A stretch of DNA of 64,000 bases from Drosophila pseudoobscura (GCF_009870125.1 NC_046681.1:18489001-18553000), one strand, 5' to 3'; numbered from the stretch's first letter, positions 24,918-38,390 are shown. The notes: generated by a model not told the origin, from the letters alone. Program-made: numbers and translations.

Positions 24918-27900
24918 TTAGACGATGCTTTTCTGGGCCTGAAATGATGTAAGCATTAACACTTTCTCATAAATGAATATTGAGTAATACTTACATCCTG
25001 TGCCACCTTAAGTAAATGCTCGAAACTGGATTTTCCCGTCTGCATAACCATGCCATGAAACACTTTACTCTCGGACTCGGTCAAGAGCTCGTAGGGGGAT
25101 CCGAACTCCACCACTCTGCCAGCATCCAGAACCATAACCTTGTCCGAGTCCATAATTGTGTTCAGGCGATGGGCTATCGTCAGGACAGTGCAGTCCTTGA
25201 ACTTGTTGCGAATGGTGGTCTGGATGAGGCCATCCGTCTGGGGATCCACATTGGCCGTAGCCTCGTCCATTACCAGAATGCGATTCTCGCGCAGAATGGC
25301 ACGGGCCAGGCACACCAACTGACGCTGACCCACGCTGAAGTTTGTTCCCCCTTCGGAGATGCTACTCTGTAAGCCCGTGGGCAGCTCGGAGATTTCCTCT
25401 TTGAGATGCACCTGAAAAAAGTTGAAAACATGAGTGTCTCCTTCAATTATGATAAGAGTAATTCTAAAACATACCTCTTCCAGGGCCTGCCACAGCTTAT
25501 CATCCGGGTACTGCTCAAAGGGATCCAAATTGTAGCGCATTGTTCCTGAGAATAGCACCGGTTCCTGTGGAATGATTGAGATCTTGCTGCGCAGATCGTG
25601 CAAACCCATCTCATTCGTGTTTCGCTTATCGATCAGAATGGATCCGTCGTTGTAGGACAGTCGGAACAGGGCATTGATCAGGGAGGACTTTCCCGCTCCC
25701 GTGCGTCCGACGATGCCCACCTTTTCGCGCGGTTTGATGACAAAATTCAGAGACTTGAGCACGGTGTCCGTTTCGGGATCGGGCGCATATCTCAGACTCA
25801 AATCCTTGGCCACCACTTGACCCTCTTCTGGCCAACTCTTAGGAGGCTGTTTGTCATTTGTCGATGAGAAATCGCCTTCTGCGTCCAAATTCTTATACTC
25901 GAGGACACGCTCCACCGATGTCATTGAATTTTCCAGCTCGGCCGACTGTCGCATGCCCCACTGAACCATTCCCGTCATGCCCAAGGCCTGGGTGATGGCC
26001 AGGCCAATCTGGCCGGGATTGCCGACTGGCGGATTGAAGAAACTATTGAGAATCACCGAAACCACATAGGCCACGCAGAAGAGATCCAAGTAGTAGCCAA
26101 AGGCACGACTGGTCGAGATGAACGTGTAGTAGCCGGAGCTGTGCAGATCCTGATAGTTGTCGTATTCCCGAATCAGTGTCCTTTGGGCGCCCAAGGCCCG
26201 GATCGTGGGCAGGCCGTTGAGCGTGGCACTAAAGTGCGAGTACATGGGCGAGCGTGCCACCGCCTCGAGGCGCTTCACATCTCGCGACGTCTTGAGGTAG
26301 AACTCCCGCCAATAGTAGAAAGCCAGCACCATGGCGATGGTGTTGACTAGGTACCAGGGATTGGTGAGGCACAGCACGCAGATGATGCCCGTCAGCGTTA
26401 GAAATATCTGAATGCAGTCCAGCATCACGGCGGGCAATATCTCATCCACCTGCCCAAGGTCCATGGCGAACCGGTTGAGGATCCTTCCGGAGGGATTTGT
26501 GTGAAAGAAATACAATGCCGTGCGCGACACACCCCGGAACATGGTGTTGTGGAGCTCTGTGGACGAGTGCATGGTCATGCTGAAGAACAGCAGCGTGCGT
26601 AGCATAGCAAAAATCACCAGCGAAATGTTGATGGCAGCAAAGTAGTAAATATCCAACGAAGAAGAAGACGTGGCATTGTTCTTTACCCTGTAAGAAGATT
26701 AATTGTACTTATTAAAGTTTGCTTTGATCATATATTCCATTGCTCACCAATAGGACAGAAAGTAGTCCCCGCCAGAGGCAAGGAGTTGTGTGCCAGCGCA
26801 CAGGACCACCAGCAGGGCAAACGTTAGCAGCCCGCAGCCAGCTGCAAAATATTTCTTGTACATTGCCAGGCCGATCGTGCCGCCACTTCGCGACTCCTGC
26901 ACCTGCACCGAACTCGGCTTCGGTTTCTCCTTTTCCTGTGGCACCAACGAATCCTGGGAGGAGGCACTGCCCGTGCTTTGAGTGCTGCTCTGGCGGGAGA
27001 GTGACTTATTGTTCTCCTCAACATCGCCAGCTCCGCTCTCCTCATTTTGGGTGCTCTCTGCCAAGAGTTGAGCAAAATCCTGGCCACTCTGTAGCATTTC
27101 CGCATAGCTACCGATGGCCGTGATTTTTCCTTTGTCCATGATCACAATCAGATCGGCCTGCTCCAGGAACTGCAGCTGATGGGTGACCAGAATTACTAGT
27201 TTTTGGCGCAGGAATCCCCGCATGCATTCATCGAACAGATGCCGACCCACATGGGTGTCCACAGCGCTGAGGGGATCGTCCAGCAGGTATACATCCGCCT
27301 TGCGATACACAGCCCTGGCCAGGCTGATCCTCGCCCTCTGGCCACCCGACAGCGATGCTCCACGCTCGCCCACAATCGTTCCATCGCCATGTAGCAGCTC
27401 CAGGTCTCGCTCCAGGGCGCACTTCTTCACAACCGTGCGGTAGCGTTGCTTATCCATGGGCAAACCGAACAGAATATTGTCCCGTACGGACGCGTTGAAA
27501 AGCCACGGCTCTTGGGAGGCATAAGAGAATCTGCCATGCACATGGACACCTCCCGCTTCGGGAGACAGTTCTCCTAGAATGGCTTGGATGAGGCTGGATT
27601 TGCCAGCACCCACTGGTCCTATGACGGCCACCAATTGCCGGCGTCTCAGTGTCATGTTGATGTTGTCCAGGACTGGCTCGTGGGTCTCTGGACTCCAGCG
27701 TGCTCTTAAATCCTTGATATCCACTAGAACATCGGGCTTATATCCATCTGCGATTTGATCGGATTTCTGCTCCTTCTCTGTCAGCAAATGTTGGCTTTCG
27801 GCGGGTTCTTCTTCCGCTTGATACGGCATATGATCCACATCGGGCTCGTCGCGCAGCATAAAGGCCTTGATGCGGCGCAGCGAGACCAATAGTTCGGAAA

Positions 27901-29401
27901 ACTGTGACATTCCAGAGGGGAAGAACTTGGCCACTGTCCGCCGCAGAATGTTGTAGAAGGCCGTCACACAGAAGGCTCGCTCCGCTGTGAGTTCACCTCC
28001 CATAAGGACAAACCCCATGAGGCTGACAAAGATGGCAATGCGTCCCAGGGTGATCTCAAAGGACAGCAGAACGCCACGTAGCAAATTCACCTGACGAATA
28101 GAGCTCATCTCGCTGCGGCGCAACTGTTCGATAAGCCTGCCGAACGGCCGCTCCCAGGTGTACATCTTGATCACCTGTATCCCCGAAATGATCTCGTTCA
28201 TCATTCGCACACGCTGGTCCGTCCGCAGCGCGGTCTGCATGCGCAGCATGGAGGTGATTTTGCTCAGATACGTTTGCAGGGGCAAGTAGAGCACAAGGAT
28301 ACCAATGCCCAAGAAGGAGGCCGGTCCGATTTGCTGATACAGAAAGTAGGCGGCAATCATCAGCTCCACCGGAGCCAGCCACAGGAAGTGCAAATGGATG
28401 AGCGCGCGATCGAAGCGATTCAGATCGTTGGACAACAGATTGACCACCTGACCGATGGTGGTATCGCCCATGGCAGTGCGGCTAAGGCGGAGAGCTTTAC
28501 GGTAGATGGCACAGCTGACGGCCACCCTCATCTTCATGGCCAGATGCTGAAATGTTAATTACTCGAGCTAATGAAAGTTGCATTCGGATTCGTTTTATAG
28601 TATCTTACCATCATTCCCATCATATAGGGATGCGTGAGGAGCACGCACGACAGCACACACAGGATCAAAGCGACAGCATAGAGCTGTGCGGCTAAGCTGC
28701 TGCCTTCGCCATGCTTGCTAAACTCGGATATAAGTCCAGCCAGGATCAGAGGAACAGTGGCCCTAGAGGAACGAGGCAATTAAAATAATTATTTCCCATC
28801 AAATAAACTGTGAAGTCCACTCACCTTGTTCCCAGCTCTAGAGCGCCAATCATCACGGCAGAACGCAAGAGTTCCCAGCGAAAGACGCGGAAAACGACCC
28901 GCAGGACACTGGGCTCCCTGCGCGAGTCCTTGCGGCGACATGCCTCCACTTCATCCTCCCAGGCTCGAAAGAAGCGATCGCCCAGGCTTTCTGCTTTATG
29001 CTCTTCGAGTGGATTGTACAGATCCGTTGGCTGCAGGGTCTTTTTCCGCCCCTTAAACAGTATGGGGAGGGCATAGCTGAAACGGAGAGAATCTTATGTA
29101 AATCTATTTCGCAATCAAGAATAATTACAAAAATATGCTACGAACAATATCGTATCGATAAGAGTTGGTTGTCTTCTCAGGTGTCTGTTTTTCAGCTTCG
29201 CTTCTGTTGTAATTTAAACGTATTTTTTATCACATATTCCCATATGTGATAACATATACAGTGCGTGTACAGATAAACACACACACATATATATAATTTC
29301 ATTCTTAACGGTAACTGAAAAACCTGTGCATACCAGAACATTAGCGAGGACAAAATACCTGCCGACTCGCGGGGATTAGTTGGCAATTTGTTGGCCTGCA
29401 T
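24918..29401 (-). CDS. ABCC4-type (MRP) ABC transporter, copy 1
   Basis: Seven exons: 29401-29334, 29076-28825, 28762-28609, 28546-26748, 26687-25475, 25411-24995 and 24938-24918; phases close to give 1307 residues, close to human ABCC4. Order is TMD1, NBD1, TMD2, NBD2, with no extra N-terminal TMD0. NBD1 has Walker A GPVGAGKSS near residue 468, signature LSGGQ near 557 and Walker [16 protein letters not shown]2 has Walker [10 protein letters not shown] near 1083, signature SVGQRQ near 1191 and Walker [13 protein letters not shown]. The VGQ signature in NBD2 is normal for ABCC4. The expected role is ATP-driven efflux of organic anions across the plasma membrane. It is a tandem paralog of the gene at 30679-35787, corresponding in position to the D. 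melanogaster 37B pair CG31792/CG31793; I cannot say which is which. Confidence 0.9.
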
Positions 29402-30678
29402 GCTTTTTTTAACTATTTTAACACAAAAATATGTTTGGGAATCACTTCCGTCGAGATGCTATTTCATCACCACACAAAAAGGGAGAATTTCATCACAGGC
29501 TGTGCTGTAGCTGTCGCTGATACCGTTGCAGCGCTCACTACAGTTCCAGAATTAGGATGTTAGGATAAGGTTGTTGAAATATATATTTATTCAAGCGCGG
29601 CCACGTGATATCAAATTAAACACACACAAAACTTTCCATTCAACAAGTTGAAATCAAAAAACCGAGCACTTAAGCCAACCACGACGCCCCGCTTTTCCAA
29701 TCATTCTGTTCGTTCATGTCGCTCCGCCGCACCAAAAGCTACCAAAACAAAAAAAATCAATATAAGCTGAAATCAGCTGCTCGCCATTTGGATTATGGCC
29801 GTATGACACTACCTACGCGAAAAAAGCGTTCAACGCGCGGGAGATATATATATGTAGATTTTTATTCGATCTACTCTTAAAATAGCCGGGATAATAATAA
29901 AGCGTAATTTAGATTTATGTATCAGTCCTTTTCTGTCCTTCAGATAAGAGTGATAGTTAAGTGTAGTGTCATACGATCATATCTATGTGCTTCTACATGT
30001 GTGTTTGTGTGGGGGCATTTTTAGTGCAAGAGTATGTATGTTTTTTCGGCATTTTTAGTATCTTATTTGCGTAGTGCTCTCTTTGGGGTGGACTTTTATG
30101 ACGCGGCGCCAAAAGATTTAACCATTTCAAAAGTCCCATCCAACCAATCAATAACATCAATACACAATCAAATTAACGGCTGATGGAGTGGCTTTTGAAT
30201 TTTATAAGTAAACAATTGAAATTGATAAAGCTACGGTAAGTGCTATCAAACGTATACACCACATTTTATTTATTTTTCAAGGTGCTTCTACTTTAAATCA
30301 AAACTAAATCACATTCGGGTATATAATGTATAAACTTTATTTCTTTATGAAGGCACTTATTCTTTGCACTTATATACATTTAAATAAATACAAATATTAA
30401 ATATAGCAACAGATTCCAAAGCAACTCGAAGAATTGATCTATAACTTCGGGCTCAATAAAGTGGATAGATCCATATCCATCCATACATATATACATACAT
30501 ACATACATATATTAATTCACACAAAATACGAAACATTCATACAAAAAACTCACAGATTCAAAAACATTAAAACTACATTTAAGCTACATATATAATGCCG
30601 ACGACGGATTGGGTTACTAGCACCTCGGCTCAATTCCATGACAATTCCTAGTTTTCTTTGTTATGTATTCGCCGAGTC
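29402..30678. other. Spacer between the two ABCC genes
   Basis: About 1.3 kb of AT-rich noncoding DNA contains the promoter of the downstream ABCC gene and the 3' UTR of the upstream one. A reverse-strand AATAAA is present at 30342-30337. A CATACATA/TACATATA tract lies near 30480-30512. I see no gene. Confidence 0.6.
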
Positions 30679-33600
30679 TCAAGAGGGCAGACGCCGACTT
30701 TGCTTCTGGGCGTATTCAAAGGCCTGAACAAATAAATGTTGAATGTAAATTCAGTTATTTAAAGAGTAAATATAACATGGGCTTACCTTTTGTGCGACCT
30801 TCAGTAGGCCATCGTATGTGGCCTGACCTGTCTGCTTGACCATGCCGTGGAACACCTTGGTATCTGCGACTGTCAACAGCTCGTATGGCGCACCAAACTC
30901 CACCACTCTGCCGGCATCCATGACCAGCACCTTGTCCGAGTCCATGATAGTGTGAAGCCGATGGGCAATCGTCAGGACAGTGCAGTCCTTGAACTTGTTG
31001 CGAATGGTAGTCTGGATGAGACCATCCGTCTGGGGATCCACATTGGCCGTGGCCTCGTCCATCACCAGAATGCGATTCTCGCGCAGAATGGCACGGGCCA
31101 GGCACACCAACTGACGCTGACCCACGCTGAAGTTTGTGCCACCTTCGGTTATTTTGCTCTGCAGTCCACTGGGCAGATCGGCCACAACTTCCTTAAGTTT
31201 CACCTCCTCCAAGGAGCGCCACAGTTTCTCATCTTTGTACTCATCGAAAGGATCCAAATTGTAGCGCATTGTTCCTGAGAATAGCACCGGTTCCTGTGGA
31301 ATGATTGATATCTTGCTGCGCAGATCGTGCAATCCCATCGCATTCGTGTCCCGCTTATCAATCAGTATGGATCCATCGTTGTAGGACAATCGAAACAGGG
31401 CATTGATCAGGGAGGACTTGCCCGCTCCCGTGCGTCCCACGATTCCAACCTTTTCACGCGGTTGGATAACGAAATTCAGCGACTTGAGCACGTACTCTGC
31501 CTTGGGATCTGGTACATAGCGCAAGCTCAGCTCGTCGAACATAATCTTTCCCTCAGCGGGCCATGACTTGGGTGGTTTCTTCTCCGGCGTGGATGCTTCC
31601 AGTTCTCCCTCTGGCTCAATGTCCTCGTATTCAACCACTCGCTCCACGGCAGTCATTGTGTTCTCCAGCTCGGCAGACTGACGCATGCCCCACTGGACCA
31701 TTCCCGTCATGCCCATGGCCTGTAAAGAGTTGGTAAGATAAGTAAGACATGGCTTTGGGCGATAAGGTATTGTCCGGAGCGCACCTGTGTAATGGCCAGA
31801 CCCACATCGCCGCCATTGGCCGGCGGATAGACAAAGAAACTGAGTGTGATTATCGCTATATAAATAACACAGAAACAGTCCAGCCAGTAGCCAAAGGCGC
31901 GCGATGTGCTTATAAACATGTAGAAGGCGGAGCTGTGCATATCCTGATAATTGTCGAACTCTGCCTCCAGCACACGCTGTGCTCCAAAGGCACGAATGGT
32001 GGAGAGGCCCGTCAGCGAGGCAGCCAAATGCGAGTACACGGGCGAGCGAGCTGCAGCAAAAAAGGTGTGAAAAACAATGAAAATCCCCGTAATAAATGGT
32101 TTAGCACTTACTGATGGCCTCCAAGCGCTTGACATCACGTGAGGTTTTCAGATAGAAAGTCCGCAATTGATAGAAAATAATTCCCAGCACAACCGTGGGT
32201 ATGAGAAACAGCGGATTGACAATCGCTATGACAATGACAATGCCGGCCAGTGCGAGAAAGATCTGTATGACATCCATCATGACGGCGGGCAGTATCTCAT
32301 CCACCTGGCCCATGTCCTTGGAGAAACGATTCAAAATGCGTCCGGACGGATTCGTGTTAAAGAAATACATGGCAGCACGGCTAATGCCGTGAAACATGGA
32401 ATTGTGCAGTCTAATGGAGGCCTTCATGGCCAGATTGAAGAACAAAAATGAACGTGCCACCGTTACGACAATGGTGAGAATCGTAATCAGCGTGAATATG
32501 TAGGTGTCCAGCATTTCAGCGTCCACAGGCAAGCCCTGCTCATTCAGCCAGTGGGAGAGACGGTTCTCTAACATGGGAGAAGAGCTCACTGTATCATTCT
32601 TTGCATTGCTGGAAAGCACAGCATCGTTTCCTTTCTTGGTGACCCTATAAAAAAGATAGTTGGACATTACTCATGCGGTTCTCTACAGACCATACTTGAG
32701 CCCTTACCAATATGATAGAAAGTAATCCCCCATCGATGCCAAGATCTGCGAGAACACACAGAAAGCCATCATCACGAAGAAGGCAAAGAAACCGCCGCCA
32801 GCTTTGAAGTACTTATTGTACAGGCCCAAGCCTATGCGACCCTCCGTCTGCCGCTCCTGCTGGACCATTTGATCTGCGCCGGCATCTAGCACGGAATCGG
32901 TTACAGATACGAGAGATATCTCGCTGTTGCGTCGATGATCGACCTGACTGCCAGATCGAGAGCGCGAGCGTTCCTCCGTCTGTTCCTCGCGTGCCTCTTC
33001 GTTCAGCATTGAGGCAAAGTCCACACCGGAATCGCGCAACGACTCGTACGTTCCCACGGCGCTCACCTGGCCCTTGTCCATGATGACGATCTGGTCGGCT
33101 TGCTGCAGGAACTGCAGCTGATGGGTGGCCAAAATGACGATGCGCTCTCTCAGATAGCCGCGCATACACTGCTCGAAGAGATGGCGGGCCACATGGGTGT
33201 CGACGGCGCTGAGGGGATCATCGAGCAGGTATATGGAGGTCTCTCGATAAACGGCTCGCGCCAGACTGATTCTCGCCTTCTGGCCGCCGGACAGCGAGGC
33301 ACCGCGTTCACCTACAATTGTCTTGTCTTTGAACGGCAGCAGCTCAAAGTCACGTTCCAGGGCGCACTTCTTTACCACCTTCGTGTAGCGACGCCGGTCC
33401 ATGGGCTGGCCAAAGAGTATATTCTGTCGCACGGTGCCGGAGAAGAGCCACGGCTCCTGGGAGGCATACGACATTGAGCCATTCACCTTGATCTCCCCCG
33501 ACTCGGAACGCAGTTCACCGAGTATCGCCTGTATGAGACTGGATTTGCCAGAGCCAGTGCGTCCCACAATGCCCAGCATGGTGCCTGGCTGGACGCGCAG

Positions 33601-35208
33601 GTTTACACCATTGAGCGTGTAGTCGGGCGAGTGGACATCCCACTTGGCCTTCAGCCCGTTGATAATAATACCCGCTTCGGATAGAACGGCATTCTCATTG
33701 ATCTTGCCCAGCGGCACAGGTACGGGCATCGGCAGGGGTGAGGGTAATAGCTTATCCTCGACTTCGTCGTGGTCCTCCTCTGTTTCAGCGTGAACAGTCG
33801 CCTGATTGCTGCCCGGTGTGTCCAGCGGCCAATCCACACTCTTGTCCGATACGTCCGTTTCGTCGGACAGCATATATTTCTCCACGCGTTTGATGGAGAC
33901 CAGAGTCTCGGCCATCTGGGAGATGCCTTGGGGAAAGAAAACAGTCATCGTTGTGCGCAGGATATTGTAGTAGGCGGTGATCAGGAAGGCAATCTCGGGC
34001 GTGAGGAATGTGCCCAGCAGCACGTATCCCACTAGACTGAGGAATATGGAAACGCGCGTTAAGAAGATGATGAACGAAAGCAGGATACCGCGTATGTAGG
34101 ACACGTGTCTTATGGCATTGATCTCCTTTTTGCGGGCATACGCCACCATCGTCTCGAACGGCAGCTCCCAGGCATACATCTTGATCACCTGTATACCCGA
34201 TATGATCTCATTCATCATCCGCACCCGCTCGTCCGTCCGCAGTGCGGTTCGCAGACGCAGCACAGAGGTCTTCTTGCCCAGATACGCCTGCAGCGGGATG
34301 AACAGCAGCATAAAGGCCACACCAAACACGGCGGCAATCCCAATCTGACAAAAAATTAGGTGAATAAGTGCTAGGTCAAAAGATTATCGCTCTGCCTCTC
34401 TGCTCACCTCCTGGTACATGAGAAATGTTATAAAAACCGTCTCCAGTGGTCCCACCCACAAGTAATGCACAAAAATGGTTGCCAAATCCAGGCGTCCCAC
34501 ATCGTTGGACATCAGATTAACCACATGGCCAGCTGTGGTGTCTCCCAGTGCGGTTTTACTCAGCCGCAAGGCCTTTCGATAGATCATGCTGCACATTCCC
34601 ACACGCATTTTTAAACCTAAAAGGGATTCAAACCGGAATTAGCTATATTTTTAAGGAGTCAAACCATTGATTACTGACCTACGTGCATGGTGCCCAGCAT
34701 ATACGGATGCATGATGATTACATTGAAGGCACTGCACAGGATTACACCGCCCGCATAGTAGTACGCCGCCTCGATCGACTCCGACTCCGAGCCATGAGAA
34801 TAGTATGATATAAGTTTTAGCAGGAAAAGCGGTTGCAGCGTGCGCAGACCCAGCTCCAGGATAAACAGCACCAGTCCAAGCAGCCCAAAGTACCAGCCAA
34901 AGACGCGTAGCAGTGCCCGGAGCAGATTGGGACGCCTTTTGGCGCCCTGCAGCTGCTCTCGTTCCCAGGAAGCGCACAATTTGTTGCCCAGGGTCTCTGC
35001 AAAGAGTAATGCAAATTAATCAAAGATACGGAATTGATTGGGGCTACGCTACGGATCGGCTCTATTTATTCGGATTACGAAAACAATCAATGCCTCAGGA
35101 CAGAGACGGCTATCAATTTGAGAAAATAAAAAAAAAATGCACAGCTCACGGAACAATTAAAACCAACAAAAAATAAAGAGCACCCATCAATTTACGCGGT
35201 CAACGAAC

Positions 35209-35239
<31 letters not shown>

Positions 35240-35787
35240 CTATGTACATCGATCCGTCAAATGATTGGTTCTCGTGATTACATACAGTACGAGGCGAAAC
35301 TATAAGGCAGTTACCATGAGTAGACAAGATTTTATAATCTAGGAACTGACGAACAAAACAGTGAACAGTAGGAATATCTAATTTCCCCATTTGCTATCTT
35401 ATGTGACGACAACTCATTGCTTTAAGCCGTAAAACTGATATGTTCTCGAATCGATATGGATCGTTGATAATGGAATTTGAAAATGATTTAAAATGTTAAA
35501 CATCATCAACCATTCCATCATGTGGTGTGGCGTACTATTTCATCATATTATTTAACATACCAGACTTGTGCTCTCTTAGGGCTCTATACAGATCCGTAGT
35601 GTCCAACGTGTTCTTGCGCCCCTTGATAAATATGGGCATGGTATACCTACAAAAATGGATGGATTTTATAATATTTGATCCTTAACATTCTGGGGAATGT
35701 TTCTACTTACCAGAAGCATGCTGCTGATACAAAATTGGAACTCTCTCGCGGATTTTCCGGCAAATCTGCTGTCTTAATCGACTGCAT
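30679..35787 (-). CDS. ABCC4-type (MRP) ABC transporter, copy 2
   Basis: Nine exons: 35787-35711, 35646-35561, 34996-34679, 34616-34408, 34344-32708, 32644-32112, 32050-31785, 31719-30787 and 30723-30679; phases close to give 1367 residues. Domain order is TMD1, NBD1, TMD2, NBD2. NBD1 has Walker [10 protein letters not shown] near residue 489 and LSGGQ near 580; NBD2 has Walker [10 protein letters not shown] near 1138 and SVGQRQ near 1240. The linker after NBD1 is longer and Ser/Arg-rich compared with copy 1. Intron positions partly match copy 1 (for instance the first two introns, the TAT-TGG junction before TMD2 and the last intron), so they arose by tandem duplication. Copy 2 has extra introns inside TMD2. 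The donor after exon 3 is GTCAGT, weaker than usual but required by frame and by the HVGLKMRV family match. The likely role is organic-anion export. Confidence 0.9.
35213..35240 (-). repeat. (ATGT)n microsatellite in ABCC copy 2 intron
   Basis: About six tandem ATGT units lie inside the large second intron (35560-34997) of the ABCC copy 2 gene. Confidence 0.8.
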
Positions 35788-37383
35788 TTTGTATTTCTAG
35801 CTAAAGGAACTCTAAAATAAATACAAATATATATATTTCAGGCTAAGGTCAAGGTTTCAAGATGGTAATGTAATGTGTGTATAAGATATCTTGTTATCAT
35901 ACGGTATAAGGTGTGTGCAACGATTCCCTGTTTGCAAAAAGCTCCGAATATGAATATTCAGGGTCAAAAGATGCATCGGTATAAGCCACACTTGCATTTT
36001 TAAAAGGAAAACCACGCAACCAGTCATTGTATAGATATAAAACCAATTCTGGTGAGTGGATGAATTCGTAATCGGCATCGCCCCTTTTCCCTTGAAAACA
36101 ACCGCGAATTGACTTATCCAAACATGCCTTTTTTTGTTTTACTTATCAGGAAAGCGAATCGAATTCGTGTTGTCTTGACGACTGTTTATGATGTATGTAT
36201 CTACTTATTTATGTATGTGGGGGTCGTCGCCGAGGGCCTCATCACGATGCGTCATTAGGATGATATTTAATTAATTTCCTTCCCGGGAACTTTCCCGCAC
36301 AACTTTCTGGAAGGGAACAGTTATTGACATGAAAGCGGGCGCCATTGCGCCTTGTTGCTTCTCTCTCTCCTTTCCTTTCCTTTCCCCTGTCGTTTGTTTC
36401 ATTCATTTGACCGAAAATAGGCATGCCTTTACCGTTTCTTCTTCAGTACAACTGTGTGGGTGCGTACAGCGTACCGTACCACGTTGTAACTGAACGAAAA
36501 AAATTAGCATATGTATGTACAAAGCATATAACGCCGAAAATCGCTTAATCGCAGAATAAACTAAAATTCATTTCAGATAAAGGCCAATTCGATGAGGTTT
36601 GCGCATTTGCTTGCCTGTAAATTATCTAATCACATGGATTTTTCACGTACACAAATTACCAAATCATCTTTAAACACAACACAATTATAATAATTGGCAT
36701 GAATATGCGCTAGGCTAGCTAAACGGTGTACGTACATTTGTTTTAAATATTGTTTACATTTAACAATAACAAAAACTGGCGAATTACTCCCGTGGAACGT
36801 GGGAAACAAGAGATTTTGTAGAGCCGGAACGGCACGGCACACACACACGGCCTGTCCAAAGTTGGCCTGTCGTTGTGCGGCGTTGGCAACGCAAAAATAT
36901 AAAAAACCAAATAAACAGAAGAACAGAACCGTCCGCGCTGAAAAAAGGGCCGCTAGTGACGAGCAGCTGGCGACTATCAGCGCTTTTAATGCATGCGCGC
37001 CGCCATGTACATAAGCTTTTCTGCGAGTGTGTTTGTGTGCGGGGGAATGTACAATACCGAATCGACTTATTCCGATTGCATACGAGAGGAATCAACAAGT
37101 GTAATCAATGTTCATTAAATGCATACATACATTAAAATGTGTGCAAATGTATATCGCATGTGCAATATATTCCACCAATCCTGCTTTCCTGTAAACTTTT
37201 AAAAGCTTCAACTCCCCCGCCTTTGGGCAGCTTTATCAAAAACTTCTCCATTTCTTCTAGTATTCTATAAAATAGTTGATTTCCAGTTTATTTATGTTGG
37301 GTTTATTGGTTGTACATTGGTAAAATGTATGCTCCCACAAAATTGAAAAAGAAATTACCAACTAACGCGCGAATCGAGGACAC
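35788..37383. other. 37B/29B junction spacer
   Basis: About 1.6 kb without a supportable gene lies between ABCC copy 2 (37B in melanogaster) and RpS13 (29B). It holds the ABCC upstream region and the RpS13 3' UTR, with AATAAA on the minus strand at 37292-37287. There is a pyrimidine run of TTTCC units near 36369-36386 and a GCGTACAGCGTACCGTACC inverted-repeat-like patch near 36462-36482. A synteny breakpoint should lie within it. Confidence 0.6.
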
Positions 37384-38133
37384 TTAGGCAACCAGGGCAG
37401 AGGCGGTGCTCGATTCGTATTTCCAGTTAGGTGGCAGAACGCTCTTTGTCTTGTAGTAGCGGGCCAAGCGGTGGATTCTGGACTCGACCAGAATCAGACG
37501 GAACTTGCCGTCCTTGTCCTTACGGTTGCGCTCCAAATGCTTGCGGATGGCAACGGCCTTCTTGATCATGTGGTACAGATCCTCGGGAATGTCGGGCTTC
37601 AGACCCACCGACTTCATGATACGCAGGATCTTGTTTCCATTGACGAATCGCACCTGGGCAACTCCATGGGAGTCACGCAAGATGATACCTGGAAGCAATA
37701 CAAAAGTGGCGTTAACATAACCTCAAACAACAAACACACACACACAATCATATTACCGATTTTCGATGGGGTCAAACCCTTCTTGCCGAGCTTCTTGATC
37801 TGATCCTTGACATCCTCAGCATTCAGCTTCAGCCAAGATGGCACTGTGCGTCTGTAGGGCAGAGCTGATTGGGAAATACCCTTGCTGCGAAGAAAATAAT
37901 TTTGTTAGTTCATGTTCAGTTCAGGCGGCTGCTGTCAGTGTGTGTGTGTGTGAATACGTCTGCACCATGTGCTTGCCTTCGTGAACAATTTTAGGCTAAG
38001 AGCAAGGCCCGCACTGTAAATTTAACATAATCAATGGATTCCCCCCGTGGGCAGGCACATTTTGCAAATCTATTTGTTCACACAGCTGCATTTTAAACTA
38101 TAAATTTTACCCAGGAGCGTGCATACGACCCAT
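37384..38133 (-). CDS. RpS13: 40S ribosomal protein S13 (uS15)
   Basis: Three exons: 38133-38111, 37884-37757 and 37688-37384, giving exactly 151 residues, the eukaryotic S13 length. The start [20 protein letters not shown] and the whole uS15 domain, including IHRLARYYK, are intact. It is a structural component of the small ribosomal subunit. Exon 1 carries only eight codons, as in many ribosomal protein genes. Upstream lie a pyrimidine run suited to a TCT initiator (about 38149-38163), a perfect motif 1 (CGGTCACACTG, 38181-38171 on the minus strand) and a TATCGATA at 38188-38195. It shares a 257-bp divergent promoter with CSN8. In D. melanogaster RpS13 lies at 29B near Pp2A-29B. Confidence 0.97.
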
Positions 38134-38390
38134 CTTGATAGAGTTTTTTTTCCGAAAAGAAAGGGACAGTCAGTGTGACCGCGGATTTATCGATAAAATA
38201 TACCGTCCGACCTTTAGAAATATACCAAAATATACAGTCTCATTAAAAAATATACCGAGAATATACCGTCGATTAAATTTTTTGATCGAAAACGGTCACC
38301 CTGTAAAGTGGAGACTTTAGGCACTTTGACAGCTTTGCAGAGTTGCTCTGGCTAGTATTTCCGATAACTTATCCGAGGAAAATAATAAAA
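38134..38390. promoter_or_regulatory. Divergent RpS13/CSN8 promoter
   Basis: This 257-bp interval separates the two ATGs. Oriented to RpS13 are a TCT-type pyrimidine initiator, motif 1 at 38171-38181, DRE TATCGATA at 38188-38195 and an array of at least five motif-6 cores (GGTATATTTT and variants on the minus strand) over 38196-38267. Oriented to CSN8 is a motif-1 variant CGGTCACCCTG near 38293-38303. These are known Drosophila housekeeping core elements bound by DREF and M1BP. The arrangement matches modules at 39354-39434 and 47024-47121. Confidence 0.75.
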
